Made by a program: the position numbers and the translations under genes. The notes under the pieces are model-generated. The model searched no databases and was not told the DNA's origin. It was given only the letters and a program-made list of their open reading frames with translations. Of a stretch of 64,000 nucleotides of DNA, positions 12,444 through 25,774 are shown one piece after another. Every line of letters starts with the position of its first letter. Within the stretch, counting starts at the first letter, position 1. Origin of the DNA: Dimorphilus gyrociliatus. Its lineage: Eukaryota > Annelida > Polychaeta > Dinophilidae. The stretch is taken from positions 1,408,156 to 1,472,155 of the forward strand of contig CAJFCJ010000013.1 of assembly GCA_904063045.1 (NCBI GenBank). The letters are read 5' to 3'.

Positions 12444-14027
12444 CAAAGATAGTAGAAGGAAGAGGGGAGGGGAAATAACGATTAGGGAAAAGAGGAGAGG
12501 TAAAAGGAAAACAGAGGAATATTTCTTCCTGATAAATTAGTTATTCTATTGGATATTTTTTTCATCACAGTATTAACCTACATTGCTATTTTCTATCTTT
12601 ATAATAACACAACACACTTGCATAGCTGTAGAATTCTGCCAATAATTTTATACTTTATACAAAATTCTTCTAATTTCTCTTCTTCTCTTTTTCATATTTT
12701 TATGTTTTCTCTTTTGAGAACAAATAAAAAAAAGAAAATCTAAAAGGGTAATAATTAAGATTTAGCAACAAACTAAGACAATCAATTGAATAATAAGCTT
12801 TCTCCTTTGTTAAAAAAAACACAAAAAAAAACATAAAAGAAAATATATACAAGTTACAATTTATGTACAATAGTATCGGTGATAGGGAGCTTTGTTGCTT
12901 TTTCAGACATTTACTGATAAGAAAGCTTGACGTTTTATGATTTTTATGTTATATTTTTTTTTTATTTTATGCCATATAAATGGATAATTTTGAATATTTT
13001 GAACAATAAAGAAAGTGTTAAATTCTTTCATTTTAATTTAAAATTCATACCAATTGTTGACGAGAGATGGTGTATTTTTCTCTCTCTCTCTCTTGTTCCC
13101 TGTGCTCTAGTTGTAGTCAGACATCGATTGAGATGTAGAATAAAAAAAAAATTTGAGACATAATGACAAGGTTGTCATATATTAAAATCGCTATTCCTTT
13201 ACTAAAGGGGAGATCTGGTCAATTGAATCTCTCCGATTGATCAGCCTATTTCAAAGGAAACTTTTGAAACTCTTTAAACAATTCGCCAGTTCAGATTAAT
13301 GTAACTTTGAATTTTGTATTTCAATTACAATGAAACATTCACTTGTTCGGTAAACTAGAGGCATAAAATCGTCATTGCAGTCAAATATAATGGCATCCAA
13401 ATCTTTCATTTACAAGAGAACTACTTTTGGGATGTTTTTGTCAAAATGCTCATAACTTTTTTTTTCACTGTTTTGTAGTTTTATCCGTAAATTGAAAGAT
13501 TGATGAGGAATTGCGTTACATATGTTTTTACGAATTACGTACTTTAACAATATCCTTTAACACATTCAAATACTGAAGCAGAAAGAAACTGTTACAAATA
13601 TTCATATGTATTAACTTGGAAAACGCGATACAAATTACAGGTTTTTTTTCGTTATACCTTGACTAGTATTATGCAGTGGCGAAATTTTATAGGCGCCTCT
13701 AATTTTTTTTTTTTTTTTTCAAAAAATTTTCCCCTTTTTTCTTTTAATTATTTCGTACCGCGCCCTCTACATGTTTACAAGGAGGCAAAAAAAAAATATT
13801 GTGCTCTAGGTTAATCTGCATAGCTTTCTAAATTATTTCCAACTACAGAACTTATCACAAGATCAACATGCTATGGCATACATTAGTCTAAAATGTCTGA
13901 AAAAAAAATTCCTGGTTAAAAAAATAAAAAAAAATAATCGCAATTTCGCAACAGTAGATGACGGCGGTAGAAAAAAAACAAAACAAAAGAACCGTAAAAT
14001 TTTAATAAATCTATCATTGAGCAAGAG
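12444..14027. other. gene-free stretch between convergent DRAM and ARF6
   Basis: This holds the 3' flank of DRAM and, on the other strand, the 3' flank of ARF6. The DNA is very AT-rich with long A and T runs, for example T runs near 13700, and a CT tract near 13080. I see no conserved protein segment on either strand. GCGCCCTCT at 13760-13768 (minus: AGAGGGCGC) resembles a CTCF core site. Confidence 0.6.
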
Positions 14028-14977
<950 letters not shown>

Positions 14978-16468
14978 CTCTGTTATTGTCTGAGGAGATT
15001 ATCTAGAACAAATGAAATTTGATATTTAACTTGTCAACTGCACCATGAATTGCTACCATTTTATTTACTTTGCTTAAATCAACTCATCATTCGGTTACAC
15101 GTGTTTTGTTTGTCATTAATTAATTGGTAATATGAGGTCGTTCTGAAAAGTTAGATAGCTTTTAAACTTACTTGAGTAAACAAATTGACGACGACATTAA
15201 GTGAAAATCATAAGATATTTCTTTTAGATCTCACTAATATATATTCTTTAGACGTTTATGCCGAAGACACAATGTAATGAACCGTTTTAATAATCTTCTT
15301 ACTTGTGTCGGGTATGATTTAATGGCGGAAGCGAACACAGAACAATTGACAGGAAGTTACTCCGTCACTGAAACTAGTTCAAATTATTTCTCTGATTTTT
15401 CCAAATAAATCTGCTTTCTTTTTATTTAAATAAGAGCTAATCCAATTATTTAAATAATTTTATACGTTTTATGTTATAATTTAAATGCAATTCTTGATAT
15501 TTGGCTTTAGCGGAGTAATACTCAGAAAAAGGTGTGTTTATATTTATAATGCCACCTGTAGTTTTTTACTAGTAATATTATAGAAGATAAAATTTGGAAA
15601 TATCCTCTCTTGGTCAGGTATAGTCGACTAAATATTTTTAAATAACAAGGGAAAGTACTTCAATTGCATCATGTACGTTTATGTTGAAAAGAGTCGATCT
15701 ATTGACTTCGGATTATTTTCGTTGGTAGCCTAAATTTCGCGCTATTATTTCTTATTTAAAACACTAAGCTTGTTTTGTTATGGAACAAGCAGAGAATTTT
15801 TAAAGATTCTGTTAAAATTTTCTAGAGATTCTTTTGATTAGTAAAATGGATTATATGCGTTTGAAAAAAATGAGTGCACAATTGATTGCACTTGATAATT
15901 AAGAATATAACTTCAGCGCATCTTTGACTAATAGTTAATCTTTTAGACCAACTCCAATCTGTATGCAATTAAAAACACGCATATGTACATTTCCCTTCAA
16001 TTCGTCATTATCCGGATATGTTAGTGGAAATGATTAGAAAAGAATGAATAACAACAAACTCAAGGTCTATGCTAACTATCCTGTTTACACGCTATCATGG
16101 GCAAATTATTCTATACTAATAATTTTAACATGAGAAACAGTTAATGGGTAATTTATTGTATATTTTAATATATTTAACGATAAGGCATAGCAATATTGAA
16201 ATAATTTAAATTTCTTCATAAACAACCTTGTCCTCTGTTCAAAAGGTTTATTTCATTTGCAAATGCAAATATGTTTTGAAGAAAATTTATAAAGTAATAT
16301 TTAGCCTACACTGACTGAATATAGCGATTAGGCCTTACACACTATTTATAAATATAGGCTGTAATATATACATAGGGTGAGATTTTGGGGCAACGGAAGT
16401 TTACAGCATGATTGCTTGCTGATATCTCTCTCATTCGTTTAATGCTTACTTCCTTCAGGTAGATTTGA
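14978..16468. other. divergent intergenic region between ARF6 and SLCO
   Basis: This 1.5 kb separates two head-to-head genes and holds the ARF6 leader exon (minus) and the promoter side of the SLCO gene (plus). No conserved coding segment is visible. A 28-codon plus-strand frame at 15322-15408 overlaps the ARF6 leader region and is not supported. Confidence 0.6.
15303..15345 (-). other. probable 5' non-coding exon of ARF6
   Basis: On the minus strand, CGACACAA|GTAAGAAG at 15303/15302 is a strong splice donor. It pairs with the acceptor TTCTAG just before the ARF6 5' UTR at 15003, giving a 300 bp leader intron. The upstream border (high-coordinate end) is arbitrary because no transcription start can be read. 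The donor sequence and spacing fit, but there is no coding content to test it. Confidence 0.4.
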
Positions 16469-19306
16469 TTGAAAAACATGGAAGGCTACGTTAATGAAAG
16501 TTTTAAAGGAGATGATAATCAAATAGAACAATCTTCAGTACCTTGTCAAACTAATAACGAAAGCGAGTCCAAAGAAGCCAAGTGTGGCTATCTATGTTGG
16601 GAACCTGATTTTTTGCAAAAATTTAACAATGCAACTTGCTCCTGTTTATGGTTATGCATAGCTTCTTTCTTCCAAGGTTTGTCTAATTAATTACTTGTTT
16701 GTAATCTACTTAATTTGCCATATAAGTATATAGAAGAAGTGTATATTTAAACGCACAGCATCTTAGCATCTTGTTTGTATTTTTATAGATATATTATATA
16801 CAATATTATTAATTAAAAATGATTAAATTAACTATTAATACTTATATAATTAAATGTATTGTTTTATCTTTCTTTCTTACTTATAGGAGCAATAGTTTCC
16901 GGACTAACAAATGGATCGATAACAACTTTGGAGAGGCGGTTCGGTTTAAGTAGTAAAGAGATGAGTGTTGTAGTTATAATGTATCAAGTTGGTTGTATTT
17001 TGGCCATAGTTATTTTAAGCCAAATCGGGTCGAGAATACATCAAATGAGGCTATTATGTTAGTAATAAATCAATTTTTTGAAACAGTAGGATATTCAATT
17101 ATGTTTATAGTACTCAGATTTAATTTTTCTCTTTCAACAGCAACATGCGTCCTGTTACTTGGAATTGGTTCTTTTATATTTAGCATTCCGCACTATATAA
17201 GTAGTACATACAATTTCTCATCGGAACAGAATTTCGAATGCTCAGCCAGTTAGTTTACTAATAAAAATACGATTTCTACATTTTTATATACTATATAGAT
17301 ATACATATATCCTTTACTTTCATATTAAACCATCTGTTTCCAATATAGACTACAACGATGGTTGTCAAGATTCTAAGGATGTTTCGAAGGGATCAGTGCT
17401 ATTCTTATTAGGCTTAGGACAATTTCTATTAGGCGTTGGAAGTGGTCCATTGTATTCTACAACCTTTGTATACTTTGATCAGAATATGAGTAGAAGAAAA
17501 AGTTCTCTTACAACTGGTTAGTTTCATTAGCTAAAGTAAAAATTATTTAGGTCAGTGGGTAAAATTAATTTTTTACCTCTTTAGGCTTATTCTATGGTAT
17601 TGGAATTATTGGTCCAGCCGTTGGCTATGTAACTCAAGGAGCCGTCTTAAAATTATATGGAGATTTTAACAGAGTTGACTTGGACAAGTTAGTTTATCTT
17701 TTATCTTATTTATAGATATTTTGCAATGATCTTTTTTAAAGTAATTAAGCTTGCTAATTATTAAATTTAATATAAAATTAGTTAGTTATTGAATTTTTGA
17801 TTGCATCATTATCTATTTAAAAATTTTTACAGAATTGACTTAAAATCGGATGATCCCCGATTTTACGGTGCATGGTGGTTAACGTTTATTTTCGGTTCAA
17901 TATTTTGTGTATTGAACTGCATACCTTTATATTGCTTTGCATCCTATTTGCCTAGTAAGTGTTAATTTGTAGTCAATACATTAAAATTAATAAAGTCTAT
18001 ATAGAAAATTTTCCGTTAAAAGTAAAAAAAAAAAAACAAACAAAACGTATCGATGTGTTTTTTAAACGTTTAAACTAATGATTTCCTTGTTATTTCTATT
18101 AATAGATAGATAGATATAATTAGTCTATAACGATTTAAGTGTTTATTTTTTTTTAGATACGGAAGAATATAAGGTAAAGAATACTCAGAAAAAATTAAGA
18201 GGTCTTAAATTGAAAGAGTTAATGAAAACAATTTGGTCAGAATTCAAGACTATTTTATCAATTAAGTCATATGTTTTCGTTATTCTTGCTGATATGTGTA
18301 ATGCATTTCTTGTAAATGGTTTGGCATCGTTTGCCGTTAAATTTGCTGAGATTGTAGCCTATTTGGAACCAAGCACTGCAGCAATCCTAACTGGTGGTAT
18401 AATTGTCGTTGGATGTGGAGTTGGAAGTATTGGTGGAACGATTATTTTAGAACGTTTAAATTGGGGTTGTAGAAAGATAATGATTTTCACAAGTATTGTT
18501 ATGTGTTTATCGGTCATTCCGTCCTTTGGTATGCTGTTTGGATGCGATACACACAATTATATAGGGATAACTGAGCGTTCATCTCAGAAGAATATTATAG
18601 ATAGCTGTAATAGTAATTGTAACTGCTCCCTAACATCATATGAGCCTATTTGCGATAGTCAAAAGAACTATTATATATCTCCATGTCATGCAGCTTGTGA
18701 GAAGAGCTTGAAGAATGATGAGTTTACCCAGTGTGGATGTGTTCCTGGAGGTGTTACCGAAGTCTTAAAACCGTTTTCAGAATGCCAACCAACTTGTAAA
18801 TACGTCTATGCATTAGGCGTTGTTCTATTCGTCTACGCCACGCTTGGATTCTGTTCGGCTACGCCTCATATCCAGATGATGTTGCGCACCGTACCATTTA
18901 ATTTGAGGCATTTAGCTACTTCTCTTGGCTGGTTCGTCGGCCGTCTTCTTGGTATCTATCTCAATATTTATCTTTTCAACTAGATTAAATTTTTAAATAC
19001 TATGTTTTTCTTTCAGGTATGATACCAGGGCCATTTGCATTTGCCGCTATTTTAGATAACTCTTGCTTATATTGGAGGAAAACATGTAACGGCGATCGGT
19101 CTTGTGCTGTTTTCGATCATAAAGAAGTTAGGACTAATTTCGCGATCGTTACAGTTGTTATTAATATTCTGTCAGCTGTCTCAATGTTAATTGCCCTATA
19201 TACATATAACCCTGAAGAAGGAAGCGACGAAATTGACAAAGCAACTACAATTTCTGATAGTCAGAAGGCTCGTAATGGAACAGAGCTAAATGACACAAGC
19301 TCTTAA
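16469..19306 (+). CDS. SLCO: organic anion transporter polypeptide (OATP/SLCO)
   Basis: Eight exons: 16469-16676, 16859/16887-17057, 17141-17248, 17349-17516, 17585-17687, 17833-17954, 18157-18951 and 19017-19306. Exon 2 begins after the AG at 16885-16886, giving GAGCAATAG. The product is a 12-TM carrier for amphipathic anions at the plasma membrane. OATP features are GLTNGSITTLERRFGLSSKE, IGSFIFSIPHYIS, GVGSGPLYSTTFVYFDQN, GIIGPAVGYVTQG and the DDPRFYGAWWLTFIFGS segment, which is close to the superfamily signature. The large extracellular loop between TM9 and TM10 contains the Kazal-like cysteine module (SCNSNCNCSLTSYEPICD to QPTCKYVY). Length is about 650 aa. Possible starts are M at 16469 or the second M three codons on. 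Confidence 0.93.
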
Positions 19307-19918
19307 AGAGAATTATTTTTATCTTCTAAATTATCAACTATTGCAATACTTGTCATTATCAGGTATTTAATCCGTCGAAAATGACATTTAATCAATTATC
19401 TTATTCTTTTTCTCTTCTTTTTTCTTATAATTTTTTTTTTATAAGATCTCTTTTTCTCTCTCTCTTTTTTTTTTTATCTAACTATCTACCTCGTTTTTTC
19501 CTTTTCTTTTTACAATCTGTCTCTTTCTGACTACTAATACTTGTTATGATTTCTGTTGATATTTTTCAAACATGTATGACGCGTTTCTGTGTTTAATTCT
19601 CACTTCAGTTTTTATACTTGAAAATTTTTGATAATCTTACGATATGAACTTTACTGCAACTGTTTGCTCGAATTGAATAAGAAACATATCATTTTTATAG
19701 AATTTCTCAATGTAATAACTTTTTTAAAGTACAAATAAAATCGTCGTATTAACATGTTTTTTATTGTATAGTACTAGAAACTACTGTCCGTTTTACATCT
19801 GATAAAACTAAACATATACTATTCGACAGATGGCGCTAAATGCATAGTATAATTAGGACGTTTACAAATGAACTTTGTTGAAAGATCAAATACCTGGAAT
19901 TTTTTATTTTATTTTGAA
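19307..19918. other. convergent 3' region with AGATGGCGC site
   Basis: This lies between the SLCO stop and the stop of the minus-strand orphan. CT/T-rich tracts lie near 19430-19480. CAGATGGCGCT at 19827-19837 is one of the six exact copies of the recurring AGATGGCGC motif. No coding sequence is seen. Confidence 0.6.
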
Positions 19919-20763
19919 TTATTCCAAGGTTATATAATGTTGATGATTGTTTGTAAAACTATTTAACTTGGTGCTATTTTTCTTACGATTTTGAAAGTTA
20001 TATATATTAGAAAGACTTACTGTTTTTGGTAGAAAAAAAATTCCAGAACAAAACCTAGCTGATGTTCTATAATCTACATTCAAACTAGATAAACAATGAT
20101 TTTCAGGCCTCATAAAAAGCGAACACAAATAATTTGATGGCACAGCCTTTCGTTGAATTTCGATTGTTGAAACAAAACGTTTTCTAGTTGATTCTAAATA
20201 GACGGTTGTTCTTTCGGAGAAACGGGTAGCATCGAATTTTAATCGTATTTCAAGAGCTTCTTTATAGCGTAGTTTACGTTTTTCTTCGACATCGTAGCGG
20301 GATTCGAAAGTTGGTTGACGAGGTTCTAGTAGAACCGTCTCCGAAAAGGATGTCTGAACCATTGAATTTGAAGGATGCTTTCTTACGCCCGGGAAGACAA
20401 TTCGATTAGGTAGATGAGAAGCTTGTTTCTGCGTTGCTAAGGATGTTTTCAGAACCCGTACGAACAATAATAAATAAAAAAAATTTACTGTATCGATCTG
20501 CTGTTTCCCCCCCTTCTGTCTCTCTCCCTCTCTCCCTCCCTCTAGCTGACATTCATTCATTCACTCTCTTATACATAAGATAAAAAAAAACGCACACACA
20601 CACATACTCTCCAATACTTTTTATCAATCTTTCTTTCCTATGAATAATAACTTTGATATATAAATTTCTATATTAAATAAGAATATAAAGCATCTTTAAA
20701 AAATATGTTGCCACTTACGGAATGATTAGAGACCAAAGAATGCAACGTAGCTTTGTTCGACAT
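19919..20763 (-). CDS. orphan basic protein, about 184 aa
   Basis: Two exons on the minus strand: 20719-20763 (MSNKATLHSLVSNHS) and 19919-20428. The donor TCC|GTAAGT and acceptor CGCAG|AAA join in phase 0. The protein is rich in Arg, Lys, Ser and Thr, with no signal peptide or membrane segment. Its centre is a charged, probably helical stretch (RYDVEEKRKLRYKEALEIR, FSERTTVYLESTRKRF). I do not recognise it. The last 60 residues are low in hydrophobics and rich in Asn. The open frame continues upstream through the intron, so exon 2's start is set by the splice acceptor, not by an ATG. It could also begin at the internal methionine near 20360. Confidence 0.5.
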
Positions 20764-22550
20764 GGGCACATATCGGATTGTTGTTGAACAGGCCGCAACA
20801 TGGTGCGGCGTTGATGTAGTTTATTGACTGACCACGGGGCTTGAATAATGAATTAATCTCGATTCGATTTAGAAGTGGCCAATCGAGCGGTAGTATTTAA
20901 TCCTTTAATTAAAAGGAATATTACCATTAAGTATTATATAAATATTCAACCAATAAGTAAAGTGTTAAATGTATTAATTTTGTAAAGTAACCCGAAAAAT
21001 AGTCTTATAAAATATAATAATTAAAGTACAATGAAGTTGAAATAATTTACTATTAGTGTTCGTTTATATAGAGAATACTGAAAACATATTTTTTATAATA
21101 AATAGTCCTATACACTTAAATGAATAGAATAATATATTGTGTAGTGATATGATATGTGTGTATACTGTATTTATTATTGTTATTATATACTAATATATAT
21201 ATATATACAGTGTTTTGTAGACACTAGACAGTTAATAAAATACTATCGTATCTTTATACAATTTATAATAAGATAAAGGAAAAGCCTAAAAAGGGCTTTG
21301 CTTTCGTCCTTGTGCCGCTTAATAGCTACTTCTATGACTTGTAATATTTTCTGTTGTAATCACAGACACATAAGAATATAATTATTATATATTCAATAGA
21401 AGCTCATACGATATAATTGGCTTTAAAGTGGACAAGATAAAATCAACAGACCAATTTAGTAAATGCAAGATATAAACTATATACTTAAATTTTGCAAGGA
21501 TAGAATAAAAAGCCGCCAAAGAAAAAGAAAGGAGGAGAAGGAAAGGGAGAGAGAAAGAGAGATGAGATATTATATACTGTATATCTATAAATATTTTCTA
21601 TTGAAATAAATATAAAGGGAAAGAATGAATTAAAGTAATAACAAAGTACATTTTTTGATTAAAATATGTACTGTGCAAGATATCTAATGAATATTAATAA
21701 TATATTTCCAAGCTTTTAAAATATTATTGATTTTAATTAATTTTAGAGGTAAGACAAAAAAAAATAAAAAACTAATGGTATAAAGGCTACTTTTAGTGAA
21801 TGTATTATTCTTTCATAAGTAGATAGGGGTAGGTTCGTTTCTAACGGACAAAAGCAGATGAAAAATATTACTATATTGGGCTTAAGAATATTTATTTACT
21901 TTTATCTTCAAAGAATAATAGATGGTTCATTGTTTCATTCCTTTTTTTTTTATCATAGAATGTACTGTATAATATATTGAAGTTTTTAGCTGTAGAACGG
22001 TCTAATTTCAACAAACAAAAACCTTTATTTACTGCCTTATTAGTGGCTTTAATTTCGGACAACTACCTTAACATGGTGGATTTTCTTTAGGTTTTACTTA
22101 TTGTCTCTTTTTTCCCTGTATTCACTCCTCCCCTTTCACTCCCTGATTGTCAACCAATCACTCATTATTACGTCATATTTTCTCTTTTTTCTCAATATTT
22201 TAGTGCAATATTTACAAAAAAAGAAAGATTTCCGAGAAAAGTCTCTATTTTCCCCATCGTCGCTAATTTAATTAATTTTCTTTTTTAAAAGATATTAATT
22301 AATAAAAATTTACCTGATGGTTTTAAATTTTCCTTATAGTGTGAAACGGAAGTTTCAACTTAAAAAGTGGCTCTTTTTTTTGGGGACTTTTTTTAATTAT
22401 TTTTTTTTGGAAAAAAAAAGTTTATTTTTGGACAAGAACCACTTTAAGTTAATTGTTCTGTTCTATAGTTCTTAGGAATCGGCCTGTTTGAAGAATCTAA
22501 GTGCATTTAGCAGTCTGCATGTCTTGAAGAGAGCTTCTGTACAATTAAAT
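20764..22550. other. AT-rich intergenic region
   Basis: This stretch of 1.8 kb has no convincing coding segment. It holds many A/T runs, purine tracts (GA-rich at 21525-21560) and several TATACTGTATA or TATACAGT words (about 21160, 21205, 21573, 21963). A pyrimidine-rich stretch runs from about 22090 to 22200. Confidence 0.6.
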
Positions 22551-24565
22551 ATGAACCTGTGTAACAATAATAGAAATACAGAGATTAGGTAAGACTCTAG
22601 GGTTTATTGATAATTAAAAACCTTCCATCGAAAGTTATAAATATTTATTTTTATCCCTTCTTTATTGTGCAATTAGCTTTTATTTTTATCCTAGTAAGCT
22701 GGACGAAAAATCAACTAAATTATATTTGTATTTTAAGAACAACTAAGGAGGATAAACCAAGCAGAATCATAGATAGATGCCAAGATTGTGACAAAGAAGA
22801 AAACTGTTCTGAAATAGAACATTGGATGCAAATGGTTCTAAAAGGTTTCAGACGCTTGCGACTAAGAGGAATTGTAAGTAATAGAAGGAAGAGAAAGCAG
22901 TAATTTAAAATCTCAGATAAATAACATAATAACTTTAATTTTAGTAGAAAAACAAACAAAGAAATTACTATAAATTATCTTTTCATTCACTAAAGCGCCG
23001 TCTATCGACTTTACAGTAAACTGAAAAGTGATTGGAAAATTAATAAATTTACTACTAGTAACAATATAAACCAATGAAAACTAGAGCTATCCCCTTTTTT
23101 TCAGGTTCGAGTGGCTTTCGATCAATTGATCAAAGAAATAAGTCCAAGAAGCACACTACAAGTAGACGAAAGGGAACTTGAACTTTTAGAATCAGGCATA
23201 TCTGAAGCAATTAAGAAGAATCATGTTGTTAAAATCAAACAGGTACGATAAATAATCGATTATAACAATCGTTTCTTTGTTATTGAAATTTTTAATTGCA
23301 AATTAAAGAAATAATATCTCAAAGACAGTTGCTCGAACACAATGAAAAATTCCGTTCTTAGTATTTCTTCCAATACAAAAGTTATTTCGTAAACAAACAG
23401 ACTATTATCGATTAAAAACTGCTCCTTATAAGGAACAACACAAGATAAAACTAGTCCTTTTTTTAAATACAAATATCATTTTATTATTATATTAAGAAAG
23501 CAATAACGAAACAGAACCAGTATGCCTTTAAGGCTAAAAAAATTAGTGTTCTTTTTAAGCAAAGTCAGGAGATAGATATTACTTTTATAAATATTTATTA
23601 AAAATATCCTCTATTTATTATGGACTAAATTTGTTAAAGATATTATATTAGCCTATTTGTCCTGTCAAACAAACATTTTTAAAAGCATATTTAAAGTAAT
23701 TTGACAAATTGTGTAGGGGGAAGGCAAACTATATAAACTCTCTAACGCTCACGAATTGGAATGCGATATGATAATGATTGAAGGATCTGACACTGGATCT
23801 GAAGAAGAGCGCAGGCCTAATAAAGAAAACAAGGTCGAACTTAAATTTGAAATAATTAAAATGAAAGACATTTTTCAAGATTCGAATTGGAATTTTTGCC
23901 CCAATGTATCGTTGACGTCAAACATTCCACCGACAATAAGACAGCGTAAGTCATAATATGTTCTTATAATAGCGTAATTAATTAAATTATTATTCTTTTC
24001 AACTTCTACCAAGTCTTGTCAATCTTATATAGGGATATGGAATAATCCATTATCATTCTGCACTTTTATGTAATTATGGCAATTTCTAAAAACAAAGGAA
24101 TTGTTATTATTACTATTTGTTACTTTTATTTGTTTATTTCACAGAAGGTAATTGTTTCTTTCACTTATTTGTATATATTTTTTTCGCAAATAGATCCACT
24201 TTTAACGGAGCTCTTTTCAAAGTTAATACACTCTTCTCCAAGGAATATTCAGGATGCTCTTCCAATGGCTATTCTTTTCGAAAGTGAATCGAAAAAATCC
24301 CCTTTATCTTCTATACTACGCTATCTTTACAAATTTTATAAATTTCAATCAAAGCATAGAGAGAGGTGAGAAGCTTGTTTTTAAAAATTCTCTTCTAATT
24401 AATTACTTTGTGATACATGTGTCTTTAAATAGAGTAGAGAATATTCTGTCCAGACTTGTCGATGAAAGTATATTAGAATTTACTAATGATGAAATGTACA
24501 GAATAGTCGATCTGGATAATGATTCTCAAACAAGTATAATTGAGCATATAAGTTTGTTATTATAA
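22551..24565 (+). CDS. orphan protein with possible winged-helix segments, about 281 aa
   Basis: Six exons join in frame: 22551-22588, 22738-22873, 23105-23242, 23717-23945, 24194-24365 and 24433-24565. Function is unknown. Residues about 35-110 (from EIEHWMQMVLKGFRRLRLRG through RVAFDQLIKEI to SEAIKKNHVVKIKQ and GEGKLYKLS) have the helix-helix-wing pattern of a small winged-helix domain. By eye they resemble the SAMD1/KAT6A-type N-terminal domain. An acidic linker follows (EGSDTGSEEE). The C-terminal part is helical and ends in another short helix-plus-wing-like run (ILSRLVDESILEFTND, MYRIVDL). I infer a possible nuclear DNA-binding role, but this is weak. Exon 1 is short, so the start is less certain than the rest. 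Confidence 0.6.
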
Positions 24566-24616
24566 TTTTTAAATATTATAGAAATTAAGTTAATAAAGTA
24601 TGTATTCAATGCCATT

Positions 24617-24946
24617 ATGGCCACGCAAAATGCAATGGCAAATATTCGAGATGTCAAAAAATTTATCACTGGAAAATGGCCATATATTGAACAAGATTTT
24701 GACGATGGTATTGATTTAGCGAGACTTATTGGACTAATAAAGTAAATTTTCCTGTTTATTATTTGGAAACCTTTAAATTGTTAATTAAACTATTAAAATA
24801 TTTTTACCTTCTCAAAAAGGATTACTACTACAAACAAAATAAGTTTAGCTGTTAGATTCGAACCTTCCCCAAAGATATTACACGGCCTTGACGTTTCACC
24901 AGAAAGTAATCTAATTAATATACTACAAATACATACAAGCATATAA
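24617..24946 (+). CDS. orphan small protein, 83 aa
   Basis: Two exons, 24617-24741 and 24820-24946, make an 83-residue reading frame with a clean GTAAAT/AAAAAG intron of 78 bp. The gene starts 51 bp after the previous stop on the same strand. The protein looks globular: VKKFITGKWPYIEQDFDDG, IDLARLIGLIK and LAVRFEPSPKILHGLDV. It has no signal peptide or membrane segment. I do not recognise it. A long plus-strand frame further on (25066-25362) lacks a plausible join and was not added. The very short spacing to the upstream gene could mean this is an extra 3' exon pair of it, but the ATG and both frames support a separate gene. Confidence 0.5.
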
Positions 24947-25774
24947 AATAATAATAATAATAATGATAATAATGACATATGTATCAGTATAATATTTTAT
25001 GTAAAAGGTGTTTCACAAAAATATAATTTAACTGTGTATCAAATCTATAAATATATCTAATTTTTGTGTACTTTGACAGTAAACGCTTTTGGAACAAGAA
25101 TAGAATAATTGAAGACTTATTCACTTCTTCCATATCTAAAATATATGTTGGAAAGCGATTCATATTTCTGTTTATGTGCATGTATAAGCGTATATGTTTA
25201 ATAATAATTAAGCTGAAAGGAATGGTGTCAAAATTCAAAACTGATATGGGGATAATTATGCAAATTTTCTGTTTCAATGCTCTCATTCTACGATGGACAC
25301 GCTTGTATTATTTTAGTAATGTAAACAATCCTAAAAGAATGAATTTCTTTTGTCATGAGTAACTAAGATGATAAGAGTATTTTATTCTAATAAAATAGTT
25401 TCCTTCTATTCGCGCAAAAACCGAACCTTTTGAAATCGAATCTCTAAATTGTTTCCTTTCAGTAAATCTTCAGATGGTGTAATTGAAACTCTTAGAACAA
25501 TGTTCCATTAATTTTTTTCCTCTTATTTTATTAAAAAATTTTTTATTAATCGTTTTGTTAAGCTATTTCAAACTTTTTATACCGTTGTGTAAATGGCAAA
25601 AAATTTATAAATATTTGTTCAGAATAAATTATATACATGTATATATATTTTATATACTGTATATACAGTATATATAAATTCATATACATATACTGGATTT
25701 ACTGCATGTACTTTATATATTAGTTGCAAGGATGGTTTGAATGTATGCTAATGCATTATTTGAGTAGCATTTTT
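24947..25774. other. AT-rich convergent 3' region with TIR-like unit
   Basis: No coding sequence is supported. The stretch is AT-rich and contains a CAGTATATAT...ATATACTG inverted-repeat unit at 25666-25695, next to an outward pair ACTGTATATACAGT at 25657-25670. Confidence 0.55.
25666..25695. repeat. CAGTATATAT/ATATACTG inverted unit (30 bp)
   Basis: A 30 bp unit, CAGTATATATAAATT to ATATACTG, near-identical at its left end to the one at 2325 (one TA unit shorter). An outward pair ACTGTATATACAGT abuts it at 25657-25670. Confidence 0.35.

Noticed and set aside
15322-15408. Plus-strand 28-residue frame starting ATGGCGGAAGCG
   Set aside because: It overlaps the likely ARF6 leader exon on the other strand, and ATGGCGG may be a regulatory word. 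Too short to support as a gene.
25066-25362. 98-codon plus-strand frame with an opposing 100-codon minus-strand frame
   Set aside because: Both strands are open in AT-rich DNA. Lys/Ile/Phe-rich composition, no domain and no in-phase splice partner.
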